Shown piece by piece: positions 14,068 to 20,244 of a DNA stretch of 22,016 nt. Each line of letters begins with the position of its first letter. Position 1 is the stretch's first letter. Source of the stretch: Nitrospirota bacterium (GTDB lineage Bacteria; Nitrospirota; JAOUDF01). Both the position numbers and the translations under genes were made by a program. Under the pieces are notes generated by a model that had not been told where the DNA came from, did no database searches, and was given only the letters and a program-made list of their open reading frames with translations. Location: contig JAOUDF010000019.1 of the NCBI GenBank assembly GCA_029859385.1, positions 1 to 22,016 on the forward strand, given 5' to 3'.

Positions 14068-15314
14068 CGCCGGAGAAACCGCAGGAAGTGGAAACCCTCC
14101 TGAGCGATCAGGAAGTCGATATGCTGGAGAAGGCCTTTGACGCCTTCAACCGCACCACTACCCGGCTGCAGCAGGCCTACCAGGACCTCAAGGAGCATGT
14201 GCAGACGCTCAATCTTGAGCTGGAGCGGGCCAACGAGGAACTGCTCGCCAACCAGGGATACCTCAACAATATCCTCCAGAGTCTTACCAACGGCGTTATC
14301 GTCGTCAACCTCGACCGGACGGTGACCCATATCAACCGGGCTGCGTCGGAGCTTCTCTGGATGCCCTCTCATGAAGCCGTGGAGTGCCCTCTCTCGGAGA
14401 TATTCAGGGTTCCGCTTGATGAAAAAGACTTCGAACTGGTGAAGGAGACCGGCGTCATCAGAGAAACATTGCTGCCCCGGAAAGGGGAGAGGAAGGGTAT
14501 CCCCATCAGTTACAGCCTCTCTCCGCTGATGGACCCTCAGGGCGCCGTGATGGGGTCGGTCCTTGTCTTCTCCGACCTGTCGCAGATGAAGCGGCTCGAA
14601 GAGCAGGTACAGCGTTCGAAGAGGCTCTCGGCCATGGGTGAGATGGCAGCCAGCCTTGCCCATGAGATACGAAATCCGCTGGGCAGCCTCGAACTGTTCA
14701 GCTCCCTCCTCCGCAGGGAGCTGGAAGGTGACGCCGACAAGGCGGGCCTGGCCGATAACATCATAATGGTGGTCAAGAACCTTACCAACATCACCTCGAA
14801 CCTGCTCTTCTTCGCCCGACCCTGCACGCCGGTTCTCCAGCCCGTGTCGGTCAATGCCATCCTCGACGAAACTCTGGTATTCTGCCAACACCTGATCAAC
14901 CAGAGCGAAGTAACCCTCGCAAAGAAATTTTCAGCCAGCGATCATATGGTGGACATCGATCGTGAACTGATGAAACAGGTCTTTCTCAATATCATCCTCA
15001 ATGCCCTTCAGGCCATGGAAGACGGCGGCAAGCTGACCATTACCACCGCCAGCCACCGGGGATGCATCGAGATCGAAATCGGCGATACCGGCCCGGGAAT
15101 CGAGGGGGACGCGCTGGACAGGATATTCGATCCCTTCTTTACGACGAAGGAGCGGGGAACGGGCTTGGGCTTGGCCATCGTCCACAATATTGTCAGGGCG
15201 CATAACGGCGCCATAGAGGTCAAGAGCAAGAAAGGGAAGGGCACGACATTTCTCATTTCACTGCCCATGAAGTACCGCGGCAAGGAGCGACGTTCGGTCC
15301 CCAGGACAAAGTAA
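14022..15314 (+). CDS. cytoplasmic PAS sensor histidine kinase (FlrB/FleS-like)
   Basis: 430 residues from the ATG at 14022, which has GAGGGG five bases upstream. A GTG at 14064, overlapping the TPR stop as GTGA, is an alternative start. A coiled-coil (about 35-85: RLQQAYQDLKEHVQTLNLELERANEEL) precedes a PAS domain (about 88-190). HisKA has the phospho-acceptor H214 in AHEIRNPLG. The HATPase domain shows the N box (FLNIILNALQAM), G1 (DTGPGIEG), F box (FDPFFTTK) and G2 (GTGLGLAIV). It has no membrane segment, as in FlrB/FleS kinases that set flagellar gene timing. It should phosphorylate the sigma54 activator encoded 87 bases downstream. The flagellar role is inferred from motAB nearby. Confidence 0.93.
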   Translation: MGRQNKGKEGEERSVTPEKPQEVETLLSDQEVDMLEKAFDAFNRTTTRLQQAYQDLKEHVQTLNLELERANEELLANQGYLNNILQSLTNGVIVVNLDRTVTHINRAASELLWMPSHEAVECPLSEIFRVPLDEKDFELVKETGVIRETLLPRKGERKGIPISYSLSPLMDPQGAVMGSVLVFSDLSQMKRLEEQVQRSKRLSAMGEMAASLAHEIRNPLGSLELFSSLLRRELEGDADKAGLADNIIMVVKNLTNITSNLLFFARPCTPVLQPVSVNAILDETLVFCQHLINQSEVTLAKKFSASDHMVDIDRELMKQVFLNIILNALQAMEDGGKLTITTASHRGCIEIEIGDTGPGIEGDALDRIFDPFFTTKERGTGLGLAIVHNIVRAHNGAIEVKSKKGKGTTFLISLPMKYRGKERRSVPRTK

Positions 15315-15401
15315 TGAGAGACGCGAAAATAACCGGGGACCGCACCGGCTAGCGCCAACCGTTTTTTACAGACATTTGACTTATACTGAGAGGTTTCAAC
15401 A

Positions 15402-16766
15402 ATGCCCAATAAGATACTGATCGTTGATGACGAAGCATCCATGCGTCTGGCCATGCAGGAGACGCTCCGGAGAAGCGGCTACGATGTCGTGACCGCCGGT
15501 GACGGGCAGGAGGGGCTGCTGAAGCTCAAGGACGACGAAGTTCAGCTGGTGATTACCGATATGAAGATGCCTCGGATGAGCGGCATCGACTTTCTGAAAA
15601 ACATCAAGAAGACATCACCCCAGATGCCGGTGGTCATGGTCACCGCCTACGCCACCGTCAACAACGCAGTCGAGGCCATGAAGGAGGGGGCGTTCGACTA
15701 TCTGCTCAAACCCTTCTCTCCCGAGGCACTGGAAGAGGTTGTCCACCGGGTGTTTCTCAGTATCTCGCAAAAGGAAGAAACGCGCCCTGTCCGGCGAGAG
15801 GGGGCTTCCCTCCGTCAGCCGGTAAAGGTGGTAACCTCCGACCCGGTGATGAAAGAGATACTGGAGCGGGCCGAAAGCACCGCCGCCAGCAAATCGACCG
15901 TCCTCATCCAGGGGGAGAGCGGAACGGGCAAGGAAGTGGTTGCCCGGTTCATCCACGACCACAGCCCCCGCAACGAAGGCCCCTTTGTCGCCGTCAATTG
16001 CGCCGCCCTGCCCGAAGGGCTTCTGGAGAGCGAACTCTTCGGTCATGAGCGCGGCGCTTTTACCGGCGCCGTACTCAAAAAGGTCGGCAAGTTCGAGCTG
16101 GCCGACAGCGGAACGATTCTCCTCGACGAGATCAGCGAGATGCCGCTGCCGCTCCAGGCAAAACTCCTGAGGGTAATACAGGAGAAGCAGGTCGACCGGG
16201 TGGGAGGTCAGTTCCCCATCTCCGTCGACGTCAAGATCATCGCCACCACCAACGTCGACCTCAAGAAGGCGGTGAAGGAGAAGAAGTTCCGCGAAGACCT
16301 CTATTTCCGCATCAACGTCATCCCCCTTACTCTTCCGCCGCTTCGGGAGCGCAAGGGCGACATCCCGCTGCTGGCGGACCATTTCATCAAAAAGTACGCG
16401 ACTGAAAATCAGAAGAAGATCTCCGGCGTCGGCAAGGAGACCCTCGCCCTTCTCAAGAAATACGACTGGCCGGGGAACGTGCGGGAACTGGAAAATGTCA
16501 TCGAGCGGGCGGTGGTCGTCTGCCGCGGCGAAACCATCGAGGTAAAGGACCTCTTCCTGGACGAGGAGGCATCCCTGAGCCCTGAGGTGGAAGAAGGGCC
16601 GCTCTCCCTCGCCGTTGGCACGTCGCTGCAGGAGATGGAGAAGAAGCTGATCCTCACCACGCTGGACGAGATGGGCGGCAACCGCACCAAGGCCGCCGAC
16701 GTGCTGGGCATCAGCATCCGAACCATGCGGAACAAGCTTAAGGAATATCGGATACAGGAAGACTAG
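15402..16766 (+). CDS. sigma54-dependent response regulator, NtrC/FlrC family
   Basis: A 454-residue three-domain activator. The receiver domain (1-120) has phospho-acceptor D53 (VITDMKMP) and the TAYATVNNAVEAMKEGAFDYLLKPF switch region. The AAA+ domain (about 140-375) has Walker A GESGTGKE (171-178), the sigma54-contacting loop GAFTGA (218-223), Walker B GTILLDEISEM and the arginine-finger region. A Fis-type helix-turn-helix lies at about 410-450 (NRTKAADVLGISIRTMRNKLKEY). It should activate sigma54 promoters when phosphorylated by the adjacent kinase. In motile relatives such regulators (FlrC, FgrM) drive flagellar genes. AGG lies 8 bases before the ATG. Its TAG stop is part of the CTAG flanking the MITE-like element. 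Confidence 0.94.
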   Translation: MPNKILIVDDEASMRLAMQETLRRSGYDVVTAGDGQEGLLKLKDDEVQLVITDMKMPRMSGIDFLKNIKKTSPQMPVVMVTAYATVNNAVEAMKEGAFDYLLKPFSPEALEEVVHRVFLSISQKEETRPVRREGASLRQPVKVVTSDPVMKEILERAESTAASKSTVLIQGESGTGKEVVARFIHDHSPRNEGPFVAVNCAALPEGLLESELFGHERGAFTGAVLKKVGKFELADSGTILLDEISEMPLPLQAKLLRVIQEKQVDRVGGQFPISVDVKIIATTNVDLKKAVKEKKFREDLYFRINVIPLTLPPLRERKGDIPLLADHFIKKYATENQKKISGVGKETLALLKKYDWPGNVRELENVIERAVVVCRGETIEVKDLFLDEEASLSPEVEEGPLSLAVGTSLQEMEKKLILTTLDEMGGNRTKAADVLGISIRTMRNKLKEYRIQED

Positions 16767-16915
16767 TGAAGCGACCCGATAGTTTTAAAACGTTTGCCTG
16801 CGCTACCTTACAGAAGAACCGTATCGGCACGCCGAATAGTCATAAAAATACAACTGACCACCTCCAAACCGACGCGCACCGTAAATGTTTTGAAACTATC
16901 GGGTCGCTTCACTAG
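16763..16915. mobile_element. MITE-like element, 29-bp terminal inverted repeats, CTAG target duplication
   Basis: The element proper is 16767-16911 (145 bases). It begins TGAAGCGACC and ends GGTCGCTTCA. The terminal repeats are 29 bp with two mismatches and enclose 87 bases with no gene. CTAG stands directly outside both ends (16763-16766, 16912-16915), as expected for a 4-bp target duplication. TG...CA ends with a short duplication recall IS3-type elements, but no transposase is present, so it would have to be moved in trans. CTAG is palindromic, so a longer inverted repeat without insertion cannot be excluded. One copy supplies the TAG of the sigma54 activator, the other the TAG of the convergent isomerase gene. 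Confidence 0.7.
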
Positions 16916-17685
16916 GCTGCCTCCCAGATTCGCCTTGTATTGGCAAGGCTCTCTTCTATCCGCGTTCGATCGTGGGTCTCGATGGTAAATAGTGGCAGAT
17001 GTTCTCCGGCCTTGAGAAGGCCGAAATAGCCGGGGAAGTCGAAGGTCGCGGTGCCAACAGGCAGGTGGTCGTCCTTCTGCTTGAAGTTGTCGTGGAGGTG
17101 GGTGGCCATGATCCTGTGGCCGAGCAATCCGATCCACTCCGAGAGGCTCGTGCTGGAGAAGAGGTTGAAGTGCCCCGTGTCGAAACAGATACCGACCTGC
17201 TCACGGGGGAGTTTTTCCATGAGGGAGGCAAGGGGGTCCGGGGTCTCGTCGAAGATGTTCTCGATGGCAATGCGGATACCGGCATGTTCCGCCAATCCGC
17301 TGAGCGCATCATACGTCCTGCGCCACCCGTCGCGCCAGATGTCGCGATGGCCATTGAACCGCCACCTGTCGTACCCTGAATGGCAGACCATGATCTGCGG
17401 CCGCAGGACTGTACAGCTCTCGATGGCCTGCCGGTAGCGCCTGACGGTGACTTCCCGGATCGCCGGGTCGATGGCGCCGGGAGAAAGGTCCATGAAGGGG
17501 GCGTGGATCGACACCCTCGGGCTGTAGTCCAGAGAGGCGGCAAGATGCTCGAACCGTGCATGGTCTCCTGCATCCAGGTCGTCGGCGCTGACGTAAATCT
17601 CGAGGTCCAGCGCCTTTTCCCGGATCAGATCGAGGTGGTCGAAGATCCGTTTAAAGGGCACGTGGACGTTGATTCTGGCTTGCAT
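16912..17685 (-). CDS. sugar phosphate isomerase/epimerase-like TIM-barrel protein
   Basis: A 257-residue protein of the xylose-isomerase-like / AP endonuclease 2 superfamily. Barrel strands with candidate metal or acid-base residues are visible: SIHAPFMDLSPG (about 60), MVCHSGYD (about 100), IENIFDETPD (Glu, about 145), CFDTGHFN (about 170), THLHDN (about 196) and FTIETHDR (about 235). These fit a divalent-metal site. The substrate cannot be told from sequence. The ATG at 17685 comes three bases after the stop of the fmdB-like gene (TGA-TAA-ATG) with no ribosome site of its own, so it is probably translated by re-initiation. Its TAG stop lies in the CTAG next to the MITE-like element. Confidence 0.88.
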   Translation of the reverse strand: MQARINVHVPFKRIFDHLDLIREKALDLEIYVSADDLDAGDHARFEHLAASLDYSPRVSIHAPFMDLSPGAIDPAIREVTVRRYRQAIESCTVLRPQIMVCHSGYDRWRFNGHRDIWRDGWRRTYDALSGLAEHAGIRIAIENIFDETPDPLASLMEKLPREQVGICFDTGHFNLFSSTSLSEWIGLLGHRIMATHLHDNFKQKDDHLPVGTATFDFPGYFGLLKAGEHLPLFTIETHDRTRIEESLANTRRIWEAA

Positions 17686-17688
17686 TTA

Positions 17689-17940
17689 TCAGCAGTTTGA
17701 GGAGCCGCATGCCCCGGAAGAGCAGCCACCGGAGCCGTCAGATGACTTCTTGCCGGAGTCTGACGAGGCGTAGTCAGTCTTGTACCAGCCGCCGCCTTTG
17801 AGGTGAAAGGCAGAGGTGGAAAGGATCTTGCTGACGTGCCCGCCGCAGTGGGAGCACTCTTTGAGCGGTGGATCAGAAAACTTCTGGATGACTTCGGTGA
17901 GCTTGCCGCACTGCTCACACTGGTATTCATAAATAGGCAT
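17689..17940 (-). CDS. FmdB-family zinc ribbon protein
   Basis: An 83-residue protein starting MPIYEYQCEQCG, the hallmark of FmdB-type putative regulatory zinc ribbons. The Cys pairs are C8/C11 and C29/C32 (CSHC). After the conserved LSTSAFHLKGGGWYKTDY it ends in a Ser/Gly/Cys-rich tail (GGCSSGACGSSNC) with four more Cys, which could bind extra metal or be redox-sensitive. AGGAGG lies five bases before the ATG, and a good sigma70 promoter lies upstream. It is first in a two-gene unit with the isomerase. The molecular role of the family is not established. Confidence 0.92.
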   Translation of the reverse strand: MPIYEYQCEQCGKLTEVIQKFSDPPLKECSHCGGHVSKILSTSAFHLKGGGWYKTDYASSDSGKKSSDGSGGCSSGACGSSNC

Positions 17941-17972
17941 TACATCCTCCTGTTACTTCCAAAACCTGCATC

Positions 17973-18001
17973 TATATAACATAATTTGCTTTTCGGTTCA
18001 A
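17973..18001 (-). promoter_or_regulatory. promoter for the fmdB-isomerase unit
   Basis: On the minus strand TTGAAC (18001-17996), 17 bases, TATATA (17978-17973), in an AT-rich context. The predicted start near 17966 leaves a leader of about 25 bases with AGGAGG. It lies just inside the long inverted repeat at 18022-18194. Confidence 0.65.
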
Positions 18002-18021
18002 TATTTCGGATAAACCCGAGC

Positions 18022-18194
18022 CAACGGCGACCGGTCTCCCGTGGGTTTTTTACCGTTGATATCGCGCCACCTTAATCTCTCGGACAACCTGATAGACGTT
18101 GGGTTCACAAATGAGACCATCAAAGACCGCCAGGTATCAACCCAATGCGCCCCATATCAATGGTAAAAAACCCACGGGAGACCGGTCGCCGTTG
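18022..18194. repeat. long inverted repeat, 41-bp arms around a 91-base core
   Basis: Arms 18022-18062 and 18154-18194 are complementary over 41 bp with one mismatch (they begin CAACGGCGACCGGTCTCCCG and reach GTGGGTTTTTTACC). The core contains a nested TTGGGTT/AACCCAA pair (around 18099-18155). No target duplication, transposase or ORF is visible. Each arm carries GGG followed by T6 when read inward, so the right arm could terminate transcription from the TerB-like gene. Whether it is a mobile element, an extended terminator or a functional RNA cannot be settled here. Confidence 0.85.
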
Positions 18195-18205
18195 AACCGC
18201 GGTGA

Positions 18206-18670
18206 TTATTGCACCTGCTGCCGCGCCTTTATCTTGGCGTCGATGAACTGCTTGTGGGAAAGATGAAGAAGGTTGGCCAGCTTGCGGGCGATGTAATCTT
18301 CGTGTTTGTCGAGCTGACCGTCGAGATGGATGATCCTCCAGACATCTTCCAGAATCGCGACTTTCTCTTCCGCAGAGAACTGCTGGTTCACCTGGTTGGT
18401 AAACTGCCACAGATCCATGGCATTGTCCCGAGCCGTGTGGGCCATCTGAATCAGCTCCTCGGCATATTCCGGTGTGAGGTTGAACTTCGATCGGAGAGTA
18501 GCGACCACATGCTCCATTTCCTCTTCAGTACATTGGTTGTCGGCATGGGCAGCTTCAAGCAACAATACGCCCGCGGCAATATGGGTCTTGAGCTGGGGGT
18601 CGCTGTTTTCCTTATTTTCTTCCCCCTTCTTCCGGGGGCTTTCCATGACTTTTCGTATGAGCTCGAACAT
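18206..18670 (-). CDS. TerB-like helical protein
   Basis: A 154-residue cytoplasmic protein resembling the TerB/DjlA-N helical fold. LKTHIAAGVLLLEAAHADNQCTEEEMEHVVATLRSKFNLT matches the first repeat, with the conserved AHAD acidic site. EEKVAILEDVWRIIHLDGQLDKHEDYIARKLANLLHLS matches the second, with HLDG. In TerB the paired acidic residues bind divalent metal. The ATG at 18670 is preferred; an upstream in-frame TTG (18682) has no spaced ribosome site. Tellurite resistance should not be assumed, because stand-alone TerB-like proteins occur widely without ter operons. The long inverted repeat follows its stop by 11 bases. Confidence 0.85.
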   Translation of the reverse strand: MFELIRKVMESPRKKGEENKENSDPQLKTHIAAGVLLLEAAHADNQCTEEEMEHVVATLRSKFNLTPEYAEELIQMAHTARDNAMDLWQFTNQVNQQFSAEEKVAILEDVWRIIHLDGQLDKHEDYIARKLANLLHLSHKQFIDAKIKARQQVQ

Positions 18671-18788
18671 GATTCCATCCAATCCTGAAGGGTTACCGCT
18701 TCATCATTTTATTCTTAGATACATCATATGGACTTTTTTCTCAACCCCCTACCCCGGGGGGCCGGCATCGGCAAGAGTGTCCTCCTTG

Positions 18789-18817
18789 TTGACAATAAAC
18801 CGTTCCTGCTGTACCGT
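18789..18817 (+). promoter_or_regulatory. candidate promoter for the TatD/radical-SAM gene
   Basis: Consensus TTGACA (18789-18794), 17 bases, TACCGT (18812-18817). The -35 is perfect but the -10 is poor. The start would fall near 18824, with AAGGAG in the leader. Confidence 0.35.
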
Positions 18818-18849
18818 TATGCCAGTTTTTTGAAGGAGTTTCGCGAAGA

Positions 18850-20217
18850 ATGCTTGTTGATACCCATGCCCACCTGGAGATGACCCAGTTCGATGGCGAC
18901 CGTGAGGCGGTGCTTGAACGGGCAAGGGCTGAGGGGCTTCTCTATATCATCAGCGTAGGCTCGGACCTCGACGGGTCGCGCGGTGCGGTGCAGCTGGCCC
19001 GCGAGCACGATTTCGTCCATGCCTCGGTGGGCATTCACCCCCACGAGGTCAAGGATATTACCGAAGCAACCTACGACGAGCTGAGGGAACTGGCCAAAGA
19101 CCCCAAGGTAGTGGCCTGGGGTGAGATCGGCCTGGACTATCACTACCTCTACTCGCCCATGGAGGTGCAGCAGGCCCGCTTTCGCGAACAGACTCGGCTG
19201 GCCAGGGAGTTCAAGCTCCCCGTTATCATCCACGACCGCGAGGCGCATGATGACACCATGCGGATCCTCAGGGAAGAGAAGGCGGGAGAAAACGGCGGGA
19301 TACTCCACTGCTTTTCGGGGGATGCGAAGATGGCGAAGGATGCCATCGAGATGGGATTTCTCATCTCCATCGCGGGACCGGTGACCTTTAAAAAATCGGA
19401 TGACTACCGCCGGGTGGTGAGCGAGATACCGATCGAGTCGCTCTTGATCGAGACCGACTCCCCCTACCTGGCGCCCGAGCCGCTTCGGGGAAAACGGAAT
19501 GAACCGGCGTACGTAAAATACGTGGCCGAAACGATTGCAAAGGTAAAGGGGCTAACCGTACAGGACGTGGCACGGATTACCACGCTCAACGCCATGACGC
19601 TGTTCGGCATCGGCGACATAGAGAAGGAAGGCCGGATAGCCTACCGGATCCGCGATTCCCTTTACCTCAACGTAACAAACCGCTGTACCAATACCTGCAC
19701 CTTCTGTGTCCGTTACTACACGGACTTCGTGAAGGGGCACAACCTGCGGCTCACCCACGAGCCCACGGCGGAAGAACTGATTAAGGCCATAGGCGACCCC
19801 ACCCTCTACCGCGAGGTGGTCTTCTGCGGCTACGGCGAGCCGCTGCTGCGGCTGGATGTCGTCAAGACGGTTGCCAAGTGGATAAAGGAACGCGGCGTAA
19901 AGGTGCGAATCAACACCAACGGCCATGGGAATGTGATCCACAAACGGAATATCCTGCCCGAGCTGGCGGGGCTTGTAGATTGTGTATCGGTGAGCCTCAA
20001 CACCGACACGGAGGAACAGTACATCGAACATTGTCAGCCCGCCTTTACGGGGGCATACCAGGCGATGAAGGACTTCATCCGCCTGGCAACGGAATTTATA
20101 CCCGAGGTGGTCGCCACCGCCCTTACCTTGCCGACGGTCGACATCGACGAATGTCGCCGCATCGCTGAAGGGCTTGGGGCAAGGCTCCGGGTAAGAGAAC
20201 TCGACGTCGTGGGCTAG
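18850..20217 (+). CDS. TatD-family hydrolase fused to a radical SAM domain
   Basis: A 455-residue fusion. Residues 1 to about 258 are a complete TatD metal-dependent DNase: THAH (H6, H8), GIHPHEV, WGEIGLDYHY (metal-bridging Glu), IIHDREAHDD, LHCFSGD and LLIETDSPYLAPEPLRGKRNEP. A short link leads to a radical SAM domain (about 265-455) beginning LYLNVTNRC, with the 4Fe-4S motif at C279, C283 and C286 (CTNTCTFC). FCGYGEPLLRLD (SAM binding) and VRINTNGHGN follow. In many bacteria the same two activities are encoded by neighbouring genes (TatD-associated radical SAM protein). The substrate of the radical SAM part is unknown. AAGGAG precedes the ATG by 11 bases. The RNase E/G gene begins 27 bases downstream. 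Confidence 0.94.
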   Translation: MLVDTHAHLEMTQFDGDREAVLERARAEGLLYIISVGSDLDGSRGAVQLAREHDFVHASVGIHPHEVKDITEATYDELRELAKDPKVVAWGEIGLDYHYLYSPMEVQQARFREQTRLAREFKLPVIIHDREAHDDTMRILREEKAGENGGILHCFSGDAKMAKDAIEMGFLISIAGPVTFKKSDDYRRVVSEIPIESLLIETDSPYLAPEPLRGKRNEPAYVKYVAETIAKVKGLTVQDVARITTLNAMTLFGIGDIEKEGRIAYRIRDSLYLNVTNRCTNTCTFCVRYYTDFVKGHNLRLTHEPTAEELIKAIGDPTLYREVVFCGYGEPLLRLDVVKTVAKWIKERGVKVRINTNGHGNVIHKRNILPELAGLVDCVSVSLNTDTEEQYIEHCQPAFTGAYQAMKDFIRLATEFIPEVVATALTLPTVDIDECRRIAEGLGARLRVRELDVVG

Positions 20218-20244
20218 CCCGCGCGTCAACAAAAAGGAAGAAAC

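Noticed and set aside
16808..17137. 109-codon minus-strand frame covering part of the MITE-like element
   Set aside because: It runs from the isomerase coding region into the inverted repeat, with no ribosome site and no recognisable motif.
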